Shown piece by piece: positions 8,411 through 15,908 of a stretch of 36,131 bases of DNA. Position 1 is the stretch's first letter. Each line of letters begins with the position of its first letter. The notes below the pieces were generated by a model that was not told where the DNA came from, searched no databases, and saw only the letters and a program-made list of their open reading frames with translations. The position numbers and the translations under genes were made by a program. The DNA comes from Collinsella sp. AF02-46-1 (GTDB lineage: Bacteria; Actinomycetota; Coriobacteriia; Coriobacteriales; Coriobacteriaceae): positions 1-36,131 of the forward strand of contig CAKXKM010000012.1 in assembly GCA_934876235.1 (NCBI GenBank), read 5' to 3'.

Positions 8411-8426
8411 TGTAAACACGTCAACA
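8411..8426. promoter_or_regulatory. Operator 2 of the fab/acc operon
   Basis: TGTAAACACGTCAACA differs from operator 1 at two positions and starts 48 bases after it. It lies between the predicted transcription start and the fabH ribosome binding site (AAAGGAGG, 8431-8438). Confidence 0.65.
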
Positions 8427-8444
8427 ACTCAAAGGAGGTTAGTG

Positions 8445-9404
8445 ATGGGTTTCACGATTCTTGGAACAGGCTCGGCGCTTCCCAAGCGCAGTGTTTCCAA
8501 TGACGAGCTGTCCGAGTTCCTCGATACCTCGGATGAGTGGATTTTTACCCGCACAGGCATCAAGAGCCGTCATGTGTGCACCACCGAGTCGCTCGACGAC
8601 CTTGCCGTGGCAGCGAGCGAGCAAGCGCTCCAGACGTCCGGAATCGATGCGAGCCAGCTGGATCTTATCGTCTGTTCGACGACGACGGGCGATCATCTCG
8701 TTCCTGCCGAAGCGTGCGCCATTGCTGAGCGCCTGGGTGCCACATGTCCTGCTTTCGACGTTTCGGCGGCCTGTGCCGGCTTCGTATTTGCGCTCGATGT
8801 CGCCGAGGGCTATATCACCCGCGGTCGTGCCGAGCGTGTGTTGGTCATTGCTGCCGAGCAGATGACGCGCGCGCTCGACTGGACCGACCGCGCCACCTGT
8901 GTGCTCTTTGGCGATGGGGCAGGCGCCGCGGTGATTGAGGCTGGGGGAGACAGCCCCCTTGCCGTTGAGCTTTCGACGGCGCCCGACGTCGAGACGTTGT
9001 GCGTTCCCGGTCTGGTCGGCACCTCGCCGTTTAAGGCCTCCGCAGATAGCGAGAGCGTGCTGTCCATGAATGGCCGCCGCGTGTTCAAGTTCGGCGTCAA
9101 CGCCATCTGCGACACGGTCCATAAGCTTGCGAGCGATGCGGGCATTTCGGTCGAGGGCATCGACCATTTTGTATTCCATCAGGCTAACGAACGAATCCTG
9201 AGTCAGGCGGTCAAGCGCCTCGGCGTGCCAGGCGAGCGCGTGGTTCGAACGCTGCGCGAGACCGGCAACATTTCGAGCGCCTGCATTCCCTTTGCGCTTG
9301 ACCGGCTGGCACGCACCGACGCACTGAATGCGGGCGATACCATCGCCCTCGTTGGATTTGGCGCCGGTCTGGATATAGGTGGCTATCTACTTCGTTGGAA
9401 GTAG
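8445..9404 (+). CDS. fabH: 3-oxoacyl-ACP synthase III (KAS III)
   Basis: FabH condenses an acyl-CoA primer with malonyl-ACP to start each fatty acid chain. The 319-residue product has the Cys-His-Asn triad: C110 in SAACAGF, H245 in FHQANERIL and N275 in TGNISSA. ATG 8445 is chosen because AAAGGAGG ends six bases before it and MGFTILGTGSALP matches the family N-terminus; a longer upstream frame would cross the operators. It is the first gene of a ten-gene fatty acid operon. The second operator lies inside its leader, so repression of this gene should control the whole operon. Confidence 0.96.
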   Translation: MGFTILGTGSALPKRSVSNDELSEFLDTSDEWIFTRTGIKSRHVCTTESLDDLAVAASEQALQTSGIDASQLDLIVCSTTTGDHLVPAEACAIAERLGATCPAFDVSAACAGFVFALDVAEGYITRGRAERVLVIAAEQMTRALDWTDRATCVLFGDGAGAAVIEAGGDSPLAVELSTAPDVETLCVPGLVGTSPFKASADSESVLSMNGRRVFKFGVNAICDTVHKLASDAGISVEGIDHFVFHQANERILSQAVKRLGVPGERVVRTLRETGNISSACIPFALDRLARTDALNAGDTIALVGFGAGLDIGGYLLRWK

Positions 9405-9456
9405 TCGCACATAGGAAATAAAAACGCCCCTAGGGCACAAACAAAGGAGAACTACC

Positions 9457-9693
9457 ATGGCAGATCAGAAGACCTTCGAGCGCGTTTGCGATGTTATCCG
9501 CGAGACCGCCGGTCTTGACGACGTCGAGATGAAGCCCGAGTCCACGCTCGAGGAGATTGGTCTCGACAGTCTGGGCACCGTCGAGATCCTCGTCGCCGTT
9601 GAGGACGAGTTTGGCATCCAGCTCGATACCGAGGAGAACCCCAAGACGGTCGGCGAGTTCGCCGATACGGTCGAGGCGGCATTGGAGAAGTAG
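9457..9693 (+). CDS. acpP: Acyl carrier protein
   Basis: This is the 78-residue acidic carrier that holds growing acyl chains on a 4'-phosphopantetheine arm. The attachment serine is S38 in GLDSLGTVEIL. Length and charge pattern are typical. ATG 9457 follows AAAGGAGA. It lies 52 bases after fabH, where a short GCCC/GGGC hairpin sits, and 2 bases before fabK. High acpP demand relative to its neighbours might be served by this spacing, but nothing else shows separate control. Confidence 0.95.
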   Translation: MADQKTFERVCDVIRETAGLDDVEMKPESTLEEIGLDSLGTVEILVAVEDEFGIQLDTEENPKTVGEFADTVEAALEK

Positions 9694-9695
9694 AG

Positions 9696-10640
9696 ATGCT
9701 CAAGACTCCTCTCTGCGATCTGCTCGGCATCGAAAAGCCCGTGTTCCAGGGCGGTATGGCCTGGATCGCCGACGCCTCGCTGGCGTCCGCAGTGTCCGAG
9801 GCGGGCGGCTTAGGGATTATCGCGGCCATGAACGCCGACGCCAACTGGCTGCGCGACCAGATTCATGAGCTGCGCGCCAGGACGGATAAGCCCTTTGGCG
9901 TCAACGTCATGCTCATGAGCCCGTTTGCCGACGAGGTCGCGCGGGTCGTGATTGACGAGCGGGTGCCGGTCGTCGTGACGGGTGCCGGCAATCCCACCAA
10001 GTACATGAAGGCGTGGAACGAGGCGGGCATCAAGGTCATCCCGGTCGTTGCCTCGGTGGCGCTGGCGCGCCTCGTGGCGCGTCGTGGAGCCACTGCCGTG
10101 GTTGCCGAGGGTACCGAATCAGGCGGCCATATTGGCGAGACCTCGACGATGGCACTGGTGCCGCAGGTTGTCGATGCGGTCGATATTCCCGTGGTTGCGG
10201 CTGGCGGTATCGCCGATGGCCGCGGCGTGGCGGCCGCCTTTATGCTGGGCGCCGCCGGCGTGCAGGTGGGTACGCGCTTTCTGATCGCAGATGAGTGCAC
10301 CGTATCGGAGCAGTACAAGGAGATGGTCCTGAAGGCCAACGACACCTCGACGCGTGCGACCGGCCGCTCGACGGGACACCCGGTGCGTGCCCTCAAGAGC
10401 CCCTTCACCAACGCCTACGCCAAGAGCGAGGCGGCGGGCGTAAGCGTCGAGGAGCTCGGGGCCATGGGCACGGGCGCCCTTCGCAAGGCCGCCAAGGACG
10501 GCAATTACGAAGAGGGCTCGTTTTTGTGCGGACAGATTGCCGGCATGGTCAACGAGCGCCAGAGCGCTCGCGAAATCGTCGACGATCTGGTCGGCGGCGC
10601 CGAGCATGTCCTGAAGGGTGCGTCCGCATGGGTAGCGTAG
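9696..10640 (+). CDS. fabK: Enoyl-ACP reductase II (FMN-dependent)
   Basis: FabK reduces enoyl-ACP in the last step of each elongation cycle using FMN and NAD(P)H. The 314-residue product has the nitronate monooxygenase/FabK TIM-barrel features: FQGGMAWIA at the N-terminus, GTESGGHIG near residue 145, the flavin phosphate site VVAAGGIADGRG near 166-177, and GAAGVQVGTRFL. No FabI is present in the operon, so FabK is probably the elongation reductase; FabK enzymes are known to be triclosan tolerant. Its 3' end overlaps fabD by 13 bases, indicating coupled translation. Confidence 0.94.
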   Translation: MLKTPLCDLLGIEKPVFQGGMAWIADASLASAVSEAGGLGIIAAMNADANWLRDQIHELRARTDKPFGVNVMLMSPFADEVARVVIDERVPVVVTGAGNPTKYMKAWNEAGIKVIPVVASVALARLVARRGATAVVAEGTESGGHIGETSTMALVPQVVDAVDIPVVAAGGIADGRGVAAAFMLGAAGVQVGTRFLIADECTVSEQYKEMVLKANDTSTRATGRSTGHPVRALKSPFTNAYAKSEAAGVSVEELGAMGTGALRKAAKDGNYEEGSFLCGQIAGMVNERQSAREIVDDLVGGAEHVLKGASAWVA

Positions 10641-11554
10641 CGTTTCTGTTTGCCGGTCAGGGTGCCCAGCACCCCGCGATGGGCGTCGACCTCATCGAAG
10701 CATCGCCGGCGGCTGCCGAGGTGTTCGCCATTGCCGACGAGGTGCGCCCGGGGACCAGCGAGCAGTGCCGGAGCGCCTCCAAGGAGGAGCTCTCGCAGAC
10801 CGAGAACACGCAGCCTTGCGTGTTCGTGCACGACTTGGCTGTCGCCGTCGCCCTGCGCGAGCGCGGCGTGGTGCCTGCCGCCTGTGCGGGATTCTCGCTG
10901 GGCGAGGTCGCTGCACTCACCTTTGCGGGGGCATTCGATACGCGAGCGGGTTTTGAGCTCGTATGTGAGCGCGCGGCATTGATGGCCACGGCGGCCGAGC
11001 GTCACCCCGGCGGCATGCGCGCCGTCATCAAACTCGATGCGGCGCAGGTCGAGGGCTTGGCAAAACAGGCCGGCGAGGACTGCTGGCCGGTCAACTACAA
11101 CAGCCCCCAGCAGACGGTTGTGGCCGGAGCGCCCGAGGCGCTGCAGGAGCTCGACGTTCTAGTGAAAGAGGCTGGCGGTCGCGCCATGAAGGTCGCGGTG
11201 TCGGGTGCATTCCATAGCCCCTATATGGCCGAGGCGACCTGTGGCCTTGCTGCATATATCGAGGCCGGTCACGCGCCGTCCCCGCTGCTCATTCCTGTTA
11301 TGGCAAATATGACAGCGGCGCCCTATCCGGCCGACCCGCAGGCGGCAGCGGAGATGCTTGCCAACCAGGTGAGTCATGCCGTGCGCTGGGTCGACACGCT
11401 GCATGCTCTGCAGGATCAAGGCATCGATACGTTTATTGAGGTCGGCCCTGGCAAAACGCTGTCCGGCTTGGTCAAGCGTACGTTGAGCGACGTTCGCGTG
11501 TATTCGTGCGAAACGGCAGAACAGGTCGCAGCTATTGCCGACGAGCTCGCATAG
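10628..11554 (+). CDS. fabD: Malonyl-CoA:ACP transacylase
   Basis: FabD moves malonyl groups from CoA to ACP. The 308-residue protein starts at ATG 10628 inside the fabK end (MGSVAFLFAGQGAQ matches the family N-terminus). The nucleophile is S90 and the partner histidine H196 (GAFHSPYM). The serine motif reads GFSLGE: the residue before the nucleophile is Phe where the family nearly always has His (GHSLGE). The rest, including VCERAALM and EVGPGKTLSGL, is normal, so the enzyme is probably active. It lies between fabK and fabG. Confidence 0.94.
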   Translation: MGSVAFLFAGQGAQHPAMGVDLIEASPAAAEVFAIADEVRPGTSEQCRSASKEELSQTENTQPCVFVHDLAVAVALRERGVVPAACAGFSLGEVAALTFAGAFDTRAGFELVCERAALMATAAERHPGGMRAVIKLDAAQVEGLAKQAGEDCWPVNYNSPQQTVVAGAPEALQELDVLVKEAGGRAMKVAVSGAFHSPYMAEATCGLAAYIEAGHAPSPLLIPVMANMTAAPYPADPQAAAEMLANQVSHAVRWVDTLHALQDQGIDTFIEVGPGKTLSGLVKRTLSDVRVYSCETAEQVAAIADELA

Positions 11555-11584
11555 CCCATAGGGCTGTAACCCGAAAGGAATGAC

Positions 11585-12358
11585 ATGGGCAACTTGAACA
11601 ACGGCGCGCTCGAGCGCATCGACTCGCGTCGCGTGGCGCTGGTCACGGGCGCCTCGCGCGGTATCGGTCGCGCTTGTGCCGTGGGCCTGGCGGAGGACGG
11701 CTTTGATATCGCCGTCATCTATGCCGGAAGCGTCGATGCGGCGCGTGAGACGTGCGAAGCCTGCGAGGCGGCTGGCGCCACGGCGCGCGCATATCAATGT
11801 GACGTGGCCGAGCCCGATGCCGTCAACGCGTGCGTGGAGACGGTCCTCAACGACTTTGGCTCCATTTGGGCGCTTGTCAACAACGCCGGCATCACCCGCG
11901 ATGGCCTGCTCATGCGTATGGGCGACGATGCCTTCGACCGCGTGCTCGATGTCAATCTCAAGGGCACGTTCAACACGACGCGCGCGCTCACCAAGACCTT
12001 TATGCGTCAGCGCGGCGGTTGCGTCATCAACATGAGCTCGGTCGTGGGCCTAATGGGCAATGCCGGGCAAGCCAACTACGCTGCCTCCAAGGCGGGCGTG
12101 ATAGGGCTTACCAAGGCGGTGGCACGCGAGCTTGCGCCCCGCGGCGTGAGGGTTAATGCGGTCGCTCCCGGGTTTGTCGAGACAGATATGACGGCAAAGC
12201 TCTCGGAGAAGGTGCGTGCGGCAACCGAGGAACAGATTCCCCTTAAGCGCATGGCACGCCCCGAGGAAGTGGCCGGCGTGGTGCGCTTTTTGGCGAGTGA
12301 TGCGGCTGCCTACATTACGGGTGAGGTCGTGCGCGTCGACGGCGGAATGGCGATGTAG
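11585..12358 (+). CDS. fabG: 3-oxoacyl-ACP reductase
   Basis: FabG is the NADPH-dependent short-chain dehydrogenase that reduces 3-ketoacyl-ACP. The 257-residue product has the Rossmann motif TGASRGIG, NNAG, and the catalytic Tyr165 and Lys169 in NYAASKAG with the upstream MSSVVG serine. A family-typical C-terminus (YITGEVVRVDGGMAM) follows. ATG 11585 follows GAAAGGAA; the first 15 or so residues (GNLNNGALERIDSRR) extend beyond the usual FabG start. It is in the fab operon between fabD and fabF. Confidence 0.94.
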   Translation: MGNLNNGALERIDSRRVALVTGASRGIGRACAVGLAEDGFDIAVIYAGSVDAARETCEACEAAGATARAYQCDVAEPDAVNACVETVLNDFGSIWALVNNAGITRDGLLMRMGDDAFDRVLDVNLKGTFNTTRALTKTFMRQRGGCVINMSSVVGLMGNAGQANYAASKAGVIGLTKAVARELAPRGVRVNAVAPGFVETDMTAKLSEKVRAATEEQIPLKRMARPEEVAGVVRFLASDAAAYITGEVVRVDGGMAM

Positions 12359-12397
12359 AAACCAGGGCCGAAGAACGGCTTGGATGAGGAGAGCATG

Positions 12398-13645
12398 ATG
12401 GAACAGAGAGTTGCAATCACCGGCATCGGTGCCGTATCGCCGCTCGGCAACACCGCGCTTGCCACCTGGGCGGCCATGTGCGCCGGGACCTGCGGCATCG
12501 GCCCGATTACTCACTTTGATACGGATGCGTTTGCCGTAAAGGTGGCGGCCGAGGTCAAGGGCTTTGACGGCAACGACTACTTTGGCAAGCACGATGCCAA
12601 GCACCTGGACCCCTGCGTTCAGTTTGCACTGGCGGCGTCGGACGAGGCCATGCACGATGCGGGCTTTGATGTCGAAGGCGCCATCGATCGCGAGCGCCTG
12701 GGCGTCTACGTGGGTTCAGGCGTGGGCGGCATGCAGACGCTCGTCGACAACGTCCACACGATCGCCGATCGTGGGCCCCGCCGCGCATCGCCTTACATGA
12801 TTGCGATGATGATCCCCAACATGGCTTCGGGCAATATCGCGATTCGCCATAAGGCAAAGGGCCCGACCCTGCCCGTCGTGACTGCCTGCGCGACTTCTGC
12901 CCATGCGGTGGGCGAGGCGTTCCGCGCCATCAAGCACGGCTATGCCGATGCGATTCTCGCCGGCGGTACCGAGGCCGCAATCATCCCCGATGCCGTTGCG
13001 GGCTTTACGTCCTGCCGTGCACTCACCACTAATCCTGACCCGTCGACGGCATGCTGTCCGTTCGATGCGAATCGCGACGGTTTTGTGATGGGCGAGGGCG
13101 CCTGCGTGCTCGTACTGGAGAGCATGGAGCACGCGCTGGCTCGCGGGGCGCACATTTATGCCGAGGTCGTGGGCTACGGCAACACCGATGATGCCTATCA
13201 CATCACGAGCCCCGATCCCGAGGCTGCCGGCATTGCCCGCGCGATATCGCTGGCGGTGGCCGAGGGCGACGTCAAGCCTTCCGAGGGCCTCTACATCAAT
13301 GCCCACGGCACCTCGACTAAACTCAACGATTCGTCCGAGACGGCGGGCATTAAGCGGGCGCTTGGCGAGGACGCGGCACGCACCGCGCATATCTCGTCGA
13401 CCAAGTCGATGACCGGTCACATGATCGGTGCCACGGGTGCCATCGAGGTCATGGCCTGCGCCATGGCGCTCGAGCAGGGCGTGGTGCCCCCGACCATTAA
13501 CTACCACACGCCCGATCCCGCCTGCGATCTTGACTACACGCCTAATCGAGCGGTTCGCGCCGACCTTACCTGGGCGCTTTCGACCAACCTGGGCTTTGGC
13601 GGGCACAACGCCGCCATTGCGCTGCGTAGATATACGAGGAGCTAG
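12398..13645 (+). CDS. fabF: 3-oxoacyl-ACP synthase II (KAS II)
   Basis: FabF is the elongation condensing enzyme. The 415-residue product has the Cys-His-His triad: C164 in TACATSAHA, H303 in NAHGTSTKLND and H341 in KSMTGHMIGATGA. ATG 12398 is preferred because AGGAG (12387-12391) lies six bases upstream and MEQRVAITGIGAVSPLG matches the family. ATG 12395 and TTG 12380 are alternatives that add a few residues. It is followed by accB after three bases, a tight junction that supports one transcript for elongation and malonyl-CoA synthesis. Confidence 0.94.
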   Translation: MEQRVAITGIGAVSPLGNTALATWAAMCAGTCGIGPITHFDTDAFAVKVAAEVKGFDGNDYFGKHDAKHLDPCVQFALAASDEAMHDAGFDVEGAIDRERLGVYVGSGVGGMQTLVDNVHTIADRGPRRASPYMIAMMIPNMASGNIAIRHKAKGPTLPVVTACATSAHAVGEAFRAIKHGYADAILAGGTEAAIIPDAVAGFTSCRALTTNPDPSTACCPFDANRDGFVMGEGACVLVLESMEHALARGAHIYAEVVGYGNTDDAYHITSPDPEAAGIARAISLAVAEGDVKPSEGLYINAHGTSTKLNDSSETAGIKRALGEDAARTAHISSTKSMTGHMIGATGAIEVMACAMALEQGVVPPTINYHTPDPACDLDYTPNRAVRADLTWALSTNLGFGGHNAAIALRRYTRS

Positions 13646-13648
13646 AGC

Positions 13649-14122
13649 ATGGATTCCAAAAGACTTGCCGAGATAGCCGATGTTATGGAGGACCGCGGCC
13701 TCACGCGCGTACGTGTTGAGGAGCCCGATGGCACCGCGGTCGAGCTCGAGCGCGCGAGCGCCGCGCAGCCGGTTGCCGTGCCCATGCCCATGCCGAGCGC
13801 CATGGCCGCTCAAGTTGCAGCTCCCACAGTCGCGCCTGCCGCACCGGAACCTGCCGCGCAGGCACCTGCCGCCGCGTCGGAGCCTAAGGGCACCGAGGTG
13901 ACTGCTCCCATGGTCGGCGTTTTCTATGCTGCCCCGGCGCCGGGCGACGAGCCGTTTGTGCACGTGGGCTCCAAGGTCAAAGCCGGCGAGACCCTCTGCA
14001 TCATCGAGGCCATGAAGGTTCTCAACGAGGTGACGGCGGAGGCGGATGGCGAGGTGCTCGAGATCTGCGTGGCCGACGGCGACCTCGTGGAGTTTGGCAG
14101 CTGCCTCATGAGGATCGGATAG
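13649..14122 (+). CDS. accB: Biotin carboxyl carrier protein of acetyl-CoA carboxylase
   Basis: AccB carries the carboxybiotin between AccC and the carboxyltransferase. The 157-residue protein has a small N-terminal helical region, an Ala/Pro-rich linker (about 38-77) and a C-terminal biotinyl domain (about 80-157). The biotinylated lysine is K123 in EAMKVLNEV; EAMKLMNEI is the common form. Its ligase is probably the product of the divergent birA gene. Its stop is directly followed by the possible GTG start of fabZ. Confidence 0.95.
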   Translation: MDSKRLAEIADVMEDRGLTRVRVEEPDGTAVELERASAAQPVAVPMPMPSAMAAQVAAPTVAPAAPEPAAQAPAAASEPKGTEVTAPMVGVFYAAPAPGDEPFVHVGSKVKAGETLCIIEAMKVLNEVTAEADGEVLEICVADGDLVEFGSCLMRIG

Positions 14123-14131
14123 GTGATATCC

Positions 14132-14554
14132 ATGAACAAAGAGGAGCTCAAGAAGCTGTTGCCGCATCGCGAGCCGATGCTTTTGCTCGACGAAGCCGAG
14201 CTGGTGGGCGACGAGGCCCACGGCAAGATCACGATTACGGGCGACGAGTACTTTTTGCAGGGGCATTTTCCGGGAAACCCGGTCGTTCCCGGCGTGATTC
14301 AGTGCGAGATGCTCGCCCAGAACTGCTGCGTACTGCTGATGGGCGATGAGGAGGCGCGCGGCGCGACGCCGTTCTACACGAGTCTGGACAAGGTGCGCTT
14401 TAAGCGTCCGGTGCGCCCGGGCGACACGGTGGATCTGGTGTGCTCCATCACGCGTGCGCGCGGGCCGTTCCGCTTTGCGACGGGTACTGCGAGCGTCAAC
14501 GGTGAGGTGTGCTGCCGCGCCGATATGTCTTTTGCACTCATGCACGAAAGTTAA
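14132..14554 (+). CDS. fabZ: 3-hydroxyacyl-ACP dehydratase
   Basis: FabZ removes water from 3-hydroxyacyl-ACP. The hot-dog fold protein (140 residues) has catalytic H45 in GHFPGNPVVPGV and E59 in QCEMLAQ, at the family spacing of 14 residues. MNKEELKKLLPHREPM matches the usual N-terminus, which supports ATG 14132; GTG 14123, next to the accB stop, would add three residues. With FabH, FabF, FabG and FabK it completes the elongation cycle. Confidence 0.94.
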   Translation: MNKEELKKLLPHREPMLLLDEAELVGDEAHGKITITGDEYFLQGHFPGNPVVPGVIQCEMLAQNCCVLLMGDEEARGATPFYTSLDKVRFKRPVRPGDTVDLVCSITRARGPFRFATGTASVNGEVCCRADMSFALMHES

Positions 14555-14564
14555 GGAAGGCTTC

Positions 14565-15908
14565 ATGTTCGAAAAAGTGCTCATCGCCAACCGCGGCGAA
14601 GTCGCGGTCCGTGTTATCCGCGCGTGCCGCGATATGGGCATCAAGACCGTCGCCGTATATTCCACGGCCGATGCGGACGCGCTACACGTGCAGCTTGCCG
14701 ACGAGGCGTATTGCATCGGCGGCCCGCGTCTTGCCGAGAGCTACCTCAACGACGATGCTGTGCTCACCTGTGCCGTGAAGTCGGGGGCAAAGGCGATCCA
14801 TCCTGGCTACGGTTTCTTTTCCGAGAAGGCGAGCTTCGTGCGCGACTGCGACAAGTACGGTCTGGCGTTTGTTGGTCCCTCGGCCGAGGTCATCGACAGC
14901 ATGGGCGACAAGGATGCCGCACGTCGAACGGCTGCCGCGGCGGGCGTGCCCATCGTGCCGGGCTGCGATTTGCTCAAAAGCCCCGAGGAGGCGACGGCCG
15001 AGGCCGAGCGCATTGGCTGCCCCGTGCTTATTAAGGCGCGTGCAGGTGGTGGCGGTCGCGGCATTCGCAAGGTCGAGCGCGTGGAAGATGCGGCAAAGGC
15101 GTTCATCGAGGCGCGTGCCGAGGGCGAGGCCGTTTTTGGCGACGGCGAGTGCTACATGGAGAAGTTCGTCGCGCCGGCGCACCACGTTGAGGTGCAGATT
15201 ATGGCCGATAAGCAGGGCCATGTGTTTTCGCTCGGCGAGCGCGAGTGCTCGGTGCAGCGCCGCAACCAAAAGCTGATCGAGGAGAGCCCCGCGCCGTGCC
15301 TCGACGGACGCGATGATATTCGCGCGCGCATGCACAAGGCCGCGCGCGACCTGGCTCGTGCCGTTGGCTATGAGGGCGCCGGTACCATTGAGTTTTTGTA
15401 CTCAGATGACGGTAATTTCTACTTTATGGAAATGAACACGCGCTTGCAGGTTGAGCATCCGGTCACGGAGTTTGTGACCGATACCGACTTGGTCAAGTGG
15501 CAGCTGCGCGTGGCTGCCGGCCAGCCTCTGCCCTTTGAGCAGGAGGACATGCCGGTGCGCAACCACGCCATGGAGTGCCGCATCAATGCCGAAACGCCGG
15601 ACTTTCTGCCGTCATGCGGAACGGTCACCGCGTTGCGTGTGCCGGGTGGTCCGCGCGTGCGCTGGGATTCCGCCATGTTTACCGGAGCGAAAGTTCCGCC
15701 GTACTACGACTCCATGCTCGGCAAGCTCATCGTGTGCGCGCCCACGCGTGACGGTGCCATTCGCAAGATGCGCTCGGCCCTGGGCGAGCTCGTGATTGAG
15801 GGCGTGAGCGAAAATAGCGAGCTTCAGCTCGACGTGCTGGCAAACGACGAGTTCTTGTCGGGCATGTATCACACCGATCTGATGGGGCATCTCTATGCTG
15901 ATGAATAG
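14565..15908 (+). CDS. accC: Biotin carboxylase subunit of acetyl-CoA carboxylase
   Basis: AccC carboxylates the biotin of AccB using ATP and bicarbonate. The 447-residue product has the normal length, the N-terminus FEKVLIANRGEVAVRVIRA, the ATP-grasp glycine loop GGGGRGIRKV, and the metal/catalytic segment MEMNTRLQVEHPVTE. ATG 14565 follows AAGGAAGG and matches the family start; a longer frame runs back through fabZ and is not real. The stop overlaps the start of accDA, indicating translational coupling of the carboxylase subunits. Confidence 0.95.
   Translation: MFEKVLIANRGEVAVRVIRACRDMGIKTVAVYSTADADALHVQLADEAYCIGGPRLAESYLNDDAVLTCAVKSGAKAIHPGYGFFSEKASFVRDCDKYGLAFVGPSAEVIDSMGDKDAARRTAAAAGVPIVPGCDLLKSPEEATAEAERIGCPVLIKARAGGGGRGIRKVERVEDAAKAFIEARAEGEAVFGDGECYMEKFVAPAHHVEVQIMADKQGHVFSLGERECSVQRRNQKLIEESPAPCLDGRDDIRARMHKAARDLARAVGYEGAGTIEFLYSDDGNFYFMEMNTRLQVEHPVTEFVTDTDLVKWQLRVAAGQPLPFEQEDMPVRNHAMECRINAETPDFLPSCGTVTALRVPGGPRVRWDSAMFTGAKVPPYYDSMLGKLIVCAPTRDGAIRKMRSALGELVIEGVSENSELQLDVLANDEFLSGMYHTDLMGHLYADE

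Noticed and set aside
12716..14716. Open 666-codon minus-strand frame across fabF, accB, fabZ and accC
   Set aside because: It is a shadow of four well supported plus-strand genes and has no recognisable domain.
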